Shown: piece after piece, positions 10,996 through 24,182 of the stretch
Layout of the letters: each line of letters starts with the position of its first letter
Position numbering within the stretch: the first letter of the stretch is position 1
Assembly (NCBI GenBank): GCA_023079485.1
Contig: CM041084.1
Location: 66,931,709 to 66,995,708, forward strand
Reading direction: 5' to 3'
DNA length: 64,000 bases
Origin: Archilochus colubris
Lineage: Eukaryota > Chordata > Aves > Apodiformes > Trochilidae
Position numbers and translations under genes: made by a program
The notes under the pieces: generated by a model
Told to the model about the DNA's origin: nothing
The model's database searches: none
Seen by the model: only the letters and a program-made list of their open reading frames with translations

Positions 10996-12955
10996 GAACA
11001 CGGGAAACACACGGAAAAAACACACACGCAAAAACACACGCAACAAGACACGTAACAAAACACAAGCGACAAAACACGTGACAAAAAACACGTGACAAAA
11101 CACACGTGACAAAACACATGACAAAGCACATGACAAAACGTGACAAAACACGTGGGACAAAACACGTGACAAAAAACACGTGACAAAACACGTGACAAAA
11201 CACATGACAAAACACATGACAAAACACGGGACAAAACACGGGACAAAACACGGGACAAAACACGGGACAAAACATGGGACAAAAACACGCAAAAAAACAC
11301 ACGGAAAAAACCGCAACAAAAAAACACGCAACGAGACACGTGACAAAACACACTTGAAAAAACACACTCGACAAAACACACTCGACAAAACACGCGACAA
11401 AACACATGGGACAAAAAACACGTGATAAAACACACGTGACAAAACACGCAAAAAAACACACGGAAAAACCACACACGCAAAAAACACGCAACAAGACACG
11501 GGAAAAAAAATCCCGGGTCAAAACACACGGGACAAAAAACGCGGAACAAAAAACACATGATAAAACACGTGACAAAAAACACGTGAAAAAACACGCAAAA
11601 AACCCACACGTTTTTCCGTGTGTTTTTTCGCATGGTTTTTTTTCCGTGTTGTTTTTTACGTATGTTTTTTTACGTGTTTTTTCACATGTATGTTTTTTGC
11701 GTGTGTTTTTACGTGTGGTTTAGTGCGTGTTTTTTCACATGTGTTTTTTCACGTTTTTTACGTGTGTTTTTTTCCGTGTGTTTTTTCACATGTGTTTTTT
11801 CACGTATTTTTTTTTCTGTGTGGTTTTTAACGTGTGGTTTTTTCCTGTGTTTTTTTACATGTGTTTTTTCATGCGTGTTTTTTCATGTGTGTTTTTTCAT
11901 GTTTTTTGCGTGTGTTTTTAACGTGGTTTTTTGCGTGTGGTTTACTGCGAGTGGTTTTTTGCGACAAAATACACACGTGACAAAACACGTGTCAAAACAC
12001 ACGCGGCAAAACACGCAAAAAAACACGCCAAAAAACACACGGAAAAGACACACAAAAAACATGCAACAAGACAAAAGCGACAAAACACACGCAACAAAAG
12101 CACACAAAAAAAGCACACGGAAAAAAACACATGCAAAAAACATGGGACAAAACACGCAACAAAAAACACGCGACAAAACACGCAAAAAAACACATGACAA
12201 AAAAACACGCCACAAAAAACACATGGAAAAAACACGGGACAAAACAAACGTCGAAAACCACACGACAAAAACCACGCGACAAAATACCACGCGACAAAAA
12301 AACATGTGACAAAAAACGCGTGACAAAACACACGCAACAAAACACAGGAAAAACACACGCAACAAAACACACGCAACAAAAAGCAAAAAAACACATGGAA
12401 AAAACACACGCAAAAACCACGCAACAAGACACGGGAAAAAAAACACGACAAAAACCACACGGGACAAAACACGTAAAAAAACACAAAAAAACACAAGCTA
12501 AAAACACGCAACAAAACACGCGACAAAACACACGGGACAAAACATGACAAAAACCATGTGGCAAAATACATGTGACAAAACACACGACAAAAGCCCTGGG
12601 AAAAAACACACGTGACAAAACACACGCAACAAAACAGGCAACAAGACACGGGAAAAAAAACACAGGACAAAACACACGGGAAAAAACACACGGGAAAAAA
12701 CACGTGCGACAAAACACACGCAAAAAAACACGCGACAAAACACACAAAAACCCACGCAAAAACACGCAAAAAAACGCGCAAAAAAACACACGCAAAAAAA
12801 CACACGGGACAAAACACACGCAAAAAACGCGCAAGAAAACACAACAAAACGCAACAAAAACACACACAAAAACACACGCAAAAAAAGCACACGGAAAAAA
12901 ACACACGCAACAAAACACGCGACAGAACACACGTGACAAAACAAAAAAAACCGAT
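10996..12955. repeat. About 2-kb degenerate 12-mer array (ACAAAACACGTG-like) with an internal inverted block
   Basis: The unit is about 11-14 bp, typically ACAAAACACGTG with variants ending CACGGG, CACATG or CACACGCA. Segments 10996-11610 and 11963-12955 read with the A-rich strand on +, while 11611-11962 reads in the opposite sense as T6-rich units (TTTTTTCACGTGTG type). By eye there are at least 15 copies of the palindromic E-box CACGTG, nearly all in the two outer segments. Many overlapping open frames arise only because the unit lacks stops in several frames; they translate to Cys/Phe/Val-rich or Lys/Thr/His-rich repeats and are not called as genes. Confidence 0.9.
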
Positions 12956-12971
12956 AAACACCTAAAAAAAA

Positions 12972-13009
12972 CCCGAAGCCCCCAAAAAACCCCACCAAAA
13001 CCCCCCCCC
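12972..13009 (-). other. Potential G-quadruplex on the minus strand
   Basis: C-runs on + at 12972-12974, 12979-12983, 12990-12993 and 13001-13009 give G3, G5, G4 and G9 on the minus strand with loops of 4, 6 and 7 nt, which fits the canonical quadruplex pattern. Another C-run at 13025-13031 extends it. It lies between the array and the promoter-like block. Confidence 0.7.
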
Positions 13010-13029
13010 AAAAACCACCAGCAACCCCC

Positions 13030-13223
13030 CCGTCCCGGTCCCGGTCCCGCAGGGCGGTGTCTCTCTCTCTCCCTCTCGCCTGCCTCCGGCCTAGGCCCCC
13101 CGTGGCCGTTTAAATCCCTCCCGCGGCTGCCAGGCCACGCCCCCCGCCGCCCCTGATTGGCTGAGCCAGCCAAGGAGCTTCCGGGTTCCTTCCCGCCTTT
13201 CTGTGCAGCTGTGCGGGGTGAGC
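13030..13223 (-). promoter_or_regulatory. GC-rich promoter-like block next to the 12-mer array
   Basis: On the minus strand there is an ETS-type GGAA core (TTCCGG on + near 13179), a CCAAT box (ATTGG on +, 13156-13160), GC-box-like sequence and TTTAAA at 13109-13114. The CCAAT to TTTAAA spacing of about 45 bp is that of classical promoters, so a minus-strand start near 13080 would transcribe into the array and the CR1 5' half. On + the same block could drive outward, with a possible donor GTGAGC at 13218-13223. It may be a CR1 5' UTR promoter. A GTCCCG triplication lies at about 13031-13050. Confidence 0.45.
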
Positions 13224-13584
13224 TGATTGCTAGTGCTGAAAAACCTTAATTAGAAGCAATGGTAAAGTGATACCTAAAGTACAGTGAGAGCTGCATTTCT
13301 CCATCACGTTTCGGAATTGCATTAATTTCCCCTGGTGTGGGAAAATTTGATACCTCCAGTTCTCAAAATAGGTAATTAACTACTGCTGACAGCGGGCCTT
13401 CCTCTCGCTGGTGATGAATACCAGATAGGAGCAGCTCTCTCAGCACAAGTTAGAGATTGGAGAAATGAAGTTTTAAACAGCCTCCCAAAACTGCAGGGAA
13501 AAACAAATGAGCAGTATAAGGGAAATATTTTTTGTTGAAGCTTGCTTGCAGGATACAAGAGCATTCCTTGGCTTTAGAGACTCC
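13224..13584. other. AT-rich spacer between promoter-like block and CR1 3' half
   Basis: About 360 bp with no resemblance to CR1 ORF2 that I can see and no gene. It separates the inverted CR1 5' half from the forward CR1 3' half. Confidence 0.5.
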
Positions 13585-14796
13585 ATCTGACCAACCTGAT
13601 CTTCTTTTATGATCAGGTGACCCGCCTGGTGGATGAGGGGAAGGCTGTGGATGTGGTCTACCTGGACTTCAGCAAAGCGTTTGACACCGTCTTCCACAGC
13701 ATCCTCCTGAAAAAGCTGTCAGCCCGCAGCTTGGACAGGAGCACCCTGTGCTGGGTTAAGAACTGGCTGTAGGGCCGGGCCCAGAGAGTGGTGCTGAACG
13801 GGGCTGCATCCAGTTGGCGGCCAGTCACTAGTGGTGTCCCCCAGGGATCAGTGTTGGGCCCAGTTCTGTTCAGTATCTTTATTGATGATCTAGATGAGGG
13901 GATTGAGTCCATCATCAGCAAATTCGCAGACGACACTAAACTGGGGGGGGAGTGTGGATCAGCTGGAAAGCACGAGGGCTCTGCAGAGGGACCTGGACAG
14001 ACTGGAGAGTTGGGCTGATTCCAGCGGGATGAGGTTCAACACAGCCAAGTGCCGGGTCCTGCACTTTGGCCACAACAACCCCATGCAGCACTACAGGCTG
14101 GGGACAGAGTGGCTGTGAGCAGCCAGGCAGAAAGGCACCTGGGAGTCTGGATTGACAGGGAGCTGAACATGAGCCAGCAGTGTGCCCAGGTGGCCAAGAA
14201 GGCCAATGGCATCCTGGCCTGTATCCGGAACAGCGTCGCCAGCAGGTCCAAGGAAGTGATTCTGCCCCTGTACTCAGCACTGGTGAGGCCACACCTCAAG
14301 TACTGTGTCCAGTTCTGGGCCCCTCAGTTCAGGAAGGATATCGAGATCCTGGAGCAGGTCCAAAGGAGGGCAACCAGGCTGGTGAAGGGACTCCAGCACA
14401 GACCCCATGAGGAGAGGCTGAGAGAGCTGGGGGTGTTCAGCCTGGAGAAGAGGAGGCTCAGGGGAGACCTCATCACTCTCTACAACTACCTGAAAGGAGG
14501 GTGTAACTGGGTGGGGGTTGGGCTCTTTTCCCAGGCAACTCTCAACAAGACAAGAGGTCATGGTCTCGAGTTGTGCCAGGGGAAGTTTAGGTTGGATGTT
14601 AGAAGGAATTTCTTTACGGAGAGAGTGATCCGGCATTGGAATGGGCTGCCCAGGGAAGTAGTGGATTCTCCATCCCTGGAGATATTTAAAAAGAGACTGG
14701 ATGTGGCACTCAGTGCCATGGTCTGGTAACTGCAGCGGTAGTGGATCAAGGGTTGGACTTGAGGTCCCTTCCAACCCAGCCAATTCTATGATTCTA
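13585..14796 (+). mobile_element. CR1 LINE 3' half: reverse transcriptase core to 3' end
   Basis: It opens with LTNLIFFYDQVTRLVDEGKA and VVYLDFSKAFDTV (13585-13695), then [20 protein letters not shown] (13828-13888) and the catalytic FADDTKL near 13925, then the C-terminal part in one frame at 14049-14729 ([18 protein letters not shown] near 14265-14320). A stop interrupts NWL*GRAQ near 13770, and the G-run near 13943-13950 shifts the frame. The 3' UTR ends with the TTCTATGATTCTATGAT repeat at about 14780-14797. It is the best-preserved CR1 in the window, but dead. Confidence 0.93.
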
Positions 14797-17700
14797 TGAT
14801 CTGCTCCAGAAAGAAGCTGGAGCCCCAGGTAACATGATACAGATACACAAGAGCCCAATGGTTTAGCAACTGGAATTCTTCTCATCTCTTTTGTTCACAG
14901 TATGAACACTGTTGTTTAAAATCTCAGTTTTAAGTCCTCCACCACCAAATTAATTACAGTGAGGGTCCATCTCCTGCTTTCTAACTTCTCTTGATGGTTA
15001 CTGCCCCATGAGGGTCAAAACTGCCCACAGGGAAGTCAAGGCCCAGTAACAGCAACAGATGGACACAGAGCTGGGTTTAGGGATGACAGGATTTAACGCG
15101 TACTCTGTATAACAACAATCCCAGCACCAGCCTCCTTTAGAAGTGGATACAAACGTTATTTCTGCAATTCCTAGGATTAAAGAATATTAGAATAACTTAG
15201 TTTCAAAGAGACCACTTCATCAAAGAGATGATCTAGGCAAATACCCTGTTCAAAGCAGGTTGCATAAGACTCACCCAGCTGGGTTTGTATGTCTCCAAGA
15301 ACAGTTTCCACAACCTCTCTGAGCAATCCAGTTATAGATAATTTGAATTTAATGCTCTTGCCCACGGGGTTCTCATACAGAGAGACCCACAGGGTAGATA
15401 CATTTACTTGCTAACACACAGAACCAAACCTATAGGTGAGCAGTTTCCTGAACATTTTCAAAAAGGGAGAATGGACAGAGGCTGTACGTGCAAAACTTTG
15501 GAACAAATCAGAGCTGCACAACTATGTTGATAAGTCACACAAAGAGAAATCTCCCATTTACAAATCCATTATTTGGGTCTTAGAAACCCTGTTCACTATC
15601 TACCTTGTCTATACCTGACCTGAAGTGCATAATGTACTATAAATGCCTGCCTTTCTTTTCTTTATACACTAGTTACCAACATAATGTACTGATGGACTTT
15701 AAGCAGCTCTATAAACATGACAGAATTCTTCTGAAGAGCTGATTATCCACAGCTCTGAGAAAAAAAAATATGCTGGGAGAATACACTGTGGTTTATACAG
15801 AGAAGCAAACAACCAAAATATATTAAAACAAAAGATTAACTGATTTCTTGGACTTCTGTTTGTGAAATTATTTTTCTTAGTTTTGAATTTGTATACGAAA
15901 CAGAAAATTTCTATTCATAATTCAATTGTTGCAAGAGGAGTTAAAACCACAACTGCTTTAATTTAAAGGTAATTCTTTCAACATTTCATACATTCCCAAC
16001 AGAAATGTTCATTTGAAGAGAAAGTTGATATGTTTATGACAAGCTGTTGTGTACTTTTCCAGATGATGGTAACATGCTGACAGCTTAAAAAGTAGATGTG
16101 CTACTCTAAGGTTCATTGTCTAAGTAATGACTCTCCCTCTGCAACAATTTAACAGCTTACATTTACAGTTGATTATAATTTCTATGAAATTCCAATATTT
16201 GCTAATGATCTGCAAGACTGGGAAAAAATAGCATCTTCTGTCTCAAACCTTCTCCCATAGACATGCTACTCTTCTATAACAGTCTAAAAGACAACACATA
16301 CACTTTTTTTCATAACCTATCAATTCTCAGTTATTTCAAAATAGTTCAGACAATGTTATTCTCTTTTCTACTTCTGTAAGATGTGTCAGCCAATGGAACA
16401 TAATTCATCCTTGGGGAAAACAGTTTAGAGTAAGATTTTTTTTGCAAGCAGCAGAGCCACCAAACTTTATTTCCTCTAGGTCTGGAAGCAAAGACAAATT
16501 CATTCTGCTATTTTCCCCTTAGCTGAGGCATTAATAGGGTATACATCTTATTTATTAGTCCCTTTATTCTTACACATCACTCTAAGTTGCTGTCTCTGGT
16601 GATCTGGACACCCCTTGTGAAATCTGACTGAAAATAAGAGAAAAAATAAGCAGATGTACAAATACCATCTCACAGACCTCAATTCCATAGGAATCTAGGC
16701 TTAAAACTGGAATTTTTAGGAAAAATATTAGACTCAACCCAACAGTGCCTTAAAAAAGACAGCAATACCTTAAGTGAGAGTTGCACTCTGGTTCTCAAAA
16801 GTATATAACTATTCTCATTGGTAAAGGTCATTGCTACAGAACACACAGGTAGTCTGCTTGTCTAGGAGCAGATTACACTTAGATTTATCCATTTCACTTC
16901 TGCCATATCATTCCTTAAAGGATACAGAGATACTCTTGTAATACATAACCCCCAAAATCATTGTAGATGATACATAATCATACATAGTATGGCCTCAGCA
17001 CGTGTCATGATAATTTAAGAAGGTAATGTCTGCCTCACAAGTATTATGTGTTCTACACTATGTTGCATCACTACAGAAACTTTGGTCTTGTAAAGCTGCA
17101 GAGAAAATAACACCTAAAACCTCAGCATTATGTTCATATATTAATGTTGCTTCAGTAACTCTTAAATGCCCCTATAAAAACAAAAACCAAAAATGTTCCT
17201 TTCAGTGTTTTTTTCAATGCCTAAAACATTCCATCTACACAGAGACACAAGCTTAAGTGAAAAATGGTCTCTAGACAGTCTGAGTAAAACTTGTGCCTGC
17301 AGTCCTGCAGAGTTGGTCACCTTACATCCTTCCTACTTTAAAACAGATTTCAAGCCTTTCTTGTTGAAAAACACATTTTCTTTGATCAAATCCATTACAT
17401 CCATGTTCAGAAAGCTGTGTATGTATAGCAAAGAGGTTTCCTCCTAGCACCTCCGTCTAGTTCATGTTAAAGAATCACATTAAAAACAACAGAAATGGAA
17501 CAGTGTTACTACAACCTTTATTACCACACCTCCAGTCCCCTTTGCTATAGCTATAGCAAAACTCAGATGCCCTGGACAGCTGAGCTGTGCAACTGGGAAC
17601 CTGGTGCAGTCAGAGCAGCAGGGCTTTATTTTCATGCAGTGCAAAAACATCCCTATGGAGCCCTGAAACCCTAGAACAGGAACGTGAAATGATCTCCCAG

Positions 17701-20700
17701 TCTGCTTCCTCCTTCTCACTCAACCCCTGCCCAAGCCCAAGGAGAGAAAAAACAGAAAACAATGACTGAAATTCCTGCCATCTTTCTTCTGTTTTCCTTT
17801 GTCAGAGAAGATTTCTGCAGAGGCACTTTCAGGCATCCAATTAGAAGTTATGATAGCAGGTTGTTGGTTTGTTTTTTTCTTTTTTTACTGGGTTCATGAA
17901 TAGTTCTGAATATTTCACAGAAATAATTTGAAACTCAGCTCTTGACTGAGTGCAGACATAGATGTAGAATAAAATAGACTACTGTAGTTCAAGTAACAAG
18001 TAAAAACTGATTCCTATAAATTTACCCAGGCACTAATAACGCTCTTGAAAAACACTTAAGAGACTTCTCTACTTCAAAACACTGCTGTTGGTTCACTCTT
18101 CTTAATAAGGACCCATTATTCCTGAAGTGCGTAAATGAGGCCTACAAGTTGTACTAAGAAGTAAATTCTATTTAGTCCAACATTTTCTCCTTACATGCTG
18201 CAAAAACCTTCATTGCTTTCATATGATTCCCTGTTGCTGGAGGTTTTTTGTGTTGATTGAGTGAAACAAATCAATGAGGGGTTTGTTTTTATTTTCATTC
18301 ATTTATGTGGTAGCTGTGCATTTATGTTCTGTTCTTTCATTTAGGCTGTTGTGTTCCCTTACTATTATTGGGATTTAGAAGCAGAAGACCCCTTCATATC
18401 ACAAGAACCCAAAGTCTTAGGCTGGAATTAAAAATACATACTATGATAATATGATAAAGCAAACAACATCTGTTTAGGAACTCCAATCATTTATACTCAA
18501 TCCCACATCACATGGATTACAGATAGTAATAGAGTAGGAAAAAAATAAAAGTACAGGAAAAAGCAGCTAGCCTATAAAGAGTGAGGCATTGGCATGTCTT
18601 AAAAGGAAAACAAACTACCCACGAACACAAGTTTCTAAATGACACAGTTCATTCCAACCCATTTAACCTACACAAAATGCCAGATGCATATGAACAGCAG
18701 GATTTGCAAGCAATACAAACAGCTCTGCCAGCAAGTCTCATAATCACAGTATCTGTCTCAATACAGCTGGTCTCACAGCAATACAAATTTGAGAAGGTAA
18801 AGCAAGAATGAAGACCGATTGATAAACATTTTCAGTTTCTTTTACCCTGGTCTTTTGAGCAAATTTATTCACTATATACATTTATTTTTTAACTACTCTG
18901 GTGTTATTACCTTGATTCCAGCACTCAATTTACCACAGATACATGGATAATATATTTCTTCAAAATCCCACATGACTTACTCAATCCTCTGTGCTACCAC
19001 ATCGGTCTACCAACTAACACATCACTGGGCTTGCTTTGCTATTATAAGAACAAGTGTACTTGAGGAAACTCACAAGAAGTAACTGCCTAGCCAACCCTCC
19101 ACTAACAAGTTTAAAAATTTTACTTTGTATGTTCTAGTTATGAATGTATACAAAGTTACCAAAAGACAGAAAAACACATTTTGCAAGTATTCTATTTATA
19201 TTATGAAACAGATCTGTAACTGTAGGTAAAGAAATGCCTTAACAATGCTTAAAGCCAAAGGGTAAAAAAGTATCATCTTTTCCCTTTAAAAATAAATGCA
19301 ACAAATAATACTGAATTATAAACAACGCTGTTGAGAAACACTTAGAAATTTTATAATGAAGTCCCTCAATTTCAAGTTCTGCCTATTCAATTAAATACTA
19401 GTCAAATTTTACCATCAATTAGCTTAATCCTGTTCTAATTTCCTGATACAACCGTGCTCTGGTTCTGCTAAAGTTTATGGCTAGGTCTAATTTCCTCAGT
19501 GACACTTATAATGTATTCAGGCACACACACCTTGTAACACTGTTTGACTATGTCTGAACACTACTGTCTATACAGTGTTCAATACATTTTGACATTTATA
19601 GCTTGTTAAAGAACTAGTTCTGAGATATCCTGTAGCAATCAAAGCAAGGGAAGTGTGACTTAAAGGTTTAAATTGTCTCTCCATACAGTCCTGCTACCAC
19701 AGGATAAAAAAAAAAATAGTTACAGTAGAAAGAACAAGATTAGTATCACTAATTTCTTTCTTTGTCATTAATGCTAGGAAATAGGATACATTTGGGTCCA
19801 TGGCTCACAGCACTGTAGTGTAATAGGATCCCAAGCAGCTTCATGCTTTATCATCTTTAATGTTACCAGGTAAAATTTCCTATAAGGCTTGCTAATGTTG
19901 ATATACTTAATGCAGACAAAGCATGGAAAAAAAGAACAAAAGAAAACCTGTGTTTGAAAGGCTTTGAGAGAGCCTTATATTTTAATTACGTCAGAGAATC
20001 CTCAAAGAATACTCAAGTCACACTTCCATCCAGAGCAAGCCTCAGTGAAATAAAAGTTAGAGCTTAAAATACACATCTTAAACTACAGCACAAAGAAGCT
20101 TCCAGCACACAGAAGCATCCAGTCTTTACATAAGAAAGACAACATCCCTTCATCTTGCATTTTAAGGCAAGATATATACATTGATGGGGCAGAAGGAAGA
20201 AACTATACGTATTAGGGGAAAAAACAAAACAGTAATGTGAAAGATTTGTCTTTATTATTATTGAATAATAAGGTTTTTTTCTAGCTCAAGGTGACACGAC
20301 TAAATAATCTTCAGTTAATGCCACATCCATTATGTACTGAAGAATCAAAAATAACAACCATAATATTTTAATTTGTAGAATTGCAATTTACAACATGCTG
20401 AAAGATGAAGCTCCACAGGGGCCCAAGCAGTCTCTGTCACTCAGTGTCTAGAATGAGAGCAGCCAGGGGACACACGGACGAAATGAACTACTAATATCAG
20501 GTAAGGAAATAAGATTTGGTAGAACCTGCAATATCTCTAAAATGATGTTTATATATTAAAAAATATTTAAAAAACAACATCGGGAGTCTGATAAAAGAAA
20601 CTAGAATAGGCATGGCTTTTCTACATACTTAGTTCAAGTATTCATCTATTCAGCAGAGTTTGGGTTTGTTGAATGAATACTGTATTGAGAATATAATCTG

Positions 20701-23700
20701 CAACAAGAAAACGGCAGAGCAGTGGCAGCATCAGAAAAAGATATTTTGGGAGTGGAAGGGTGGGGCAATAAAGAAACAAAGTTTGTGCAGGGAGGGAGAG
20801 GGACAGAAAGGAAAACAGAACACAACCATTATCAGACAACACCTTGACAGAGCTAGTGTGCCAACACAAAAAGTAAGTAGCTTTTATAATTTTAACAAAC
20901 TTACTTAGAACTGCTATTTAATTATCTGTTCAATATCTGACAGTTTTACATGTGTAATACTGTATTGCCCCTTTCAGAATATTAATCTTCCCAAGGGAAG
21001 AGCTGTTGTAAAGCACTAAGAAATTTTTTACCCTGGAAGCAATTAGTATAATAAAAAGCAAAGTTAAAATTAATGTTTCTGCAAAAATAGGAAAAAAAAG
21101 CCTATGTTGACAGCCAAAATAAATAAGGAAACAATGCAAACATTATGTTAATACTCTCAAAAATAAGAGCACAAGGTCTTGAAAATCAAACCAATTTTGA
21201 AATCATACACAAAAAATTTTAAAAGAAGCACTATTCAGTCTCTGTGAGAACCCTGATAATTTGCTCTGTTTATCTGTCGGGGTTACTTTTATTTTATATG
21301 CAGAACACATATTTCACTAGGAATCATTTCCAAAAAAAGTAAAAATTAAAATGATTATGAAAATCACCTGCCAGGAAAACAAAACAAAACAAAACTCCAC
21401 ACACACACACACACACAAAAACAAACAAAAAACTCAACACCCACATCAGCAACCTGATCTTGAGCAAGACTAATCCTAGGCTACAGAACATACCTGAAAA
21501 AGCTAATCACAGAAATTCTACAACAAGGAGACCCTTAATTCAGGAGTGCAGACAGAAGAAGTCATACATTCTTCTCACAATAGTACTTCAAACTACTTCT
21601 TCCCCTATTCCTCTTTCCCGTGTTTGTGCAGAATGTTGAACTCACCCCTTATAGGAAAGCTGGCAGCTTCATTTCATAGGTTTGCACCCCCACCTAGACC
21701 CACCCTCATCCCCAGTTTGGTCTCCCACATGAAACTTCATGAAGAGACATGGATACACACTGCACTTAGCTTATTCTGCTACAGAGATAGCAACATAACA
21801 GACTAGAAGGTTAACAGTGGGATTTTTAAGGCCCTAACCATTGCTTCTCACAAGAGATCACCGAGCTCATTCCCCATTCACCAGAGCATCCTAATTCTTC
21901 CACCTGTTCTCACTCTAAACAGCAACTTACTGCTTTTGTAGTTAGACAGATTTCAAAGGGATTATATACGATGATATGGACATACTTCGATATAAAGATG
22001 ATAGAATTTGTCCTTCAGAAGATGATTATTCTCTACCTATCTACCTACTATTATTGTCTACCTATCTGTGTATTTTAAGTCTCATTATTTTCTGTCTTAG
22101 GAGTAAAAAACCACATAAATTCTACACAAAAAGCAAAGTTAGATAGTTAGCATACCTAATTAGCACACCTGTCTTTAACAGTTGGTGAAGATGAAGAAAG
22201 ATTATTTTATTAACTAAAATGAAGACAGACTGAAAACTGTCTAAAAAGACTGGCAGTGCTGGTGTCAATGACATTCAGAATGCTACATTTGTTTGTTATT
22301 ACTTACCTACGAGAAGAGATAATCTTTCTTCAGCTCTTGTAAGCTTTAGTCACTGCTTAATCTCTTCTCTTACGGGACTGGCTGAAAGACAAATTTTGGC
22401 ATAGTCACCCCAGATATAAAAAAAAAAAACAACTGAAGCAGAAATAAAAGAAACTTCAGTCTAGAAGAGTGAAGGCACATAAGGAAATTTCAATGATTCA
22501 TCTCATCTTACAAGTGCATCAGAAACATTATATAATTAGAAACATGTCCCTAATATACTATCATGAATGGTGGCCAGAGTTCTGGGGAAATAAAATGGAT
22601 AATGACACAAGATTAAAGATCAAAAATGCTAAGATCATGCAAAATTATCTTCACTTAACCTCTACCATTACCATAATTTGCTATTAAGTGTATATGTTTT
22701 CCTCATTTAAATGAAAACAATGCTCCATAGTTTTCTTTCAATTACAGAAATATTCTCTTTAGATTTCTTTGATTCATTTTCATATTTAAATTGTTGGGCT
22801 TTTTCTGCACCAAAAGTCCAAGCTACCAGAACAAAAGGTCATATAGATGCATAACACCATAATATGAAAAAAAATTACAACTGGAAAATCATATTGCCCT
22901 CCCCTCATCTTACAGTCAGAAAACTGAACAGATTGCCTACTTACTTAATCCTTGCTGCTTTACATATCCATTGTAAGCTGCAGTTCTACTTAACTTCTTT
23001 GCCTAAAAGAAAATAAAATTAGTGATTTCCATACATGCAATTTTCAGAGGTCACACATGTCCCAGATAACACCTTTAGAACACATTATGCAATAACTTTG
23101 CATTCTAAATGAACCTTGGATAACGTTTTCTTGTATCAGCTCCAGTCTACCTCATAGCAACACAGTTTTCCAACACCCACAGATACTTTGCTTCAAGAAT
23201 TGCTTCCAGGAAATAATCACACAAGAAGTATTTATAAGAAAATGCTTAGGGAAATCAATTTGCAGGGAAGGACTTAAGCAGTAGCCAGAGCCAGCCCCCT
23301 GTATTGGGTGACATGAGGGCCCATGCACACAATGCAGGCGTAGGGAAAAGAACCAAGATGCACCCAAGCAGGAGGTCGTCTTTGATTTCCTATACCTGAC
23401 AGGTGGGACTAAGTAAACAGAAAAAAAAGCCCCACAGCCCTGTGTTAGCTGTGCACAAATCCCCACCACCACAGCATGGAGGATCCAGGATGAACTCTGT
23501 GACTGTCACCTTTACTAACACCACACAACTTTGCGTGTGCTTTTACATGTATTCACACGTGCTTTTACACACATTCATATATGACAAAAATAAATGCAAG
23601 AAAAGAATAAACTTTGCTCTAGCAATATATCTTAGATGCAACGATGGTTTTTAACAAAAATTATTTGTAACAAACCTGGCAAACCCCAAATCACAAGACA

Positions 23701-24180
23701 GCAAAAAATATAAGAGATTTCTACGAAGAGATTCTCTGCTGCTCTTAAAGTATCAGTCCTTGTTTTACAGCTAAATTTGCTTCCTAAGCTGAAAATTTCC
23801 ATGTCCACTGAAAAAGAAAGGGAGAGGGGAATAAATCAAAATGACTAAACAAGTTATCCTGGCTGGATGAGAGCTATAGAGAAATATGATGATAGTGTAA
23901 ATCAGAGGGGGAGAGGAAACGCAGAGCATTGCTTCACGAGGCCTAAGTAAAGGCATGGGATGAAAGTAAGGGAAATAGGTACCATAGGCTGAGTGTTGGA
24001 AAACATTTCTTAACTGCAAGATACAATATAAAGTAGAATATTTTTCCCACAGAAAGGGAAGTTATTTGAGATTAAATTAGATAAAAGACTGGAACCGCAC
24101 AGCAAAGAAAACATTTCTGAATAGATGTGGTCATGGATGAGAACACTTAATAAATCCACTTCTCATGATCAGGTTTCTCA
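14797..24180. other. Long non-coding AT-rich stretch, no recognised gene
   Basis: Over 9 kb with only simple-sequence features: an (AAAAC)n tract at about 21377-21394 followed by (CA)n at 21398-21417, several short A-runs, and chance open frames under 90 codons. No exon, RNA gene or transposon was recognised. Confidence 0.55.
21377..21417. repeat. (AAAAC)n then (CA)n microsatellite
   Basis: Compound simple repeat read directly from the sequence, with about ten CA units after an AAAAC-rich tract. Confidence 0.9.
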
Positions 24181-24182
24181 GC

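Noticed and set aside
10907..13173. Many long overlapping open frames (up to 393 codons) on both strands in the 12-mer array
   Set aside because: The repeat unit has few stops in several frames, so all of them stay open together. The products are low-complexity Cys/Phe/Val or Lys/Thr/His repeats without domains. Only the terminal CR1 esterase tail is meaningful.
14274..14885. 203-codon minus-strand frame
   Set aside because: It is the antisense shadow of the CR1 ORF2 C-terminus.
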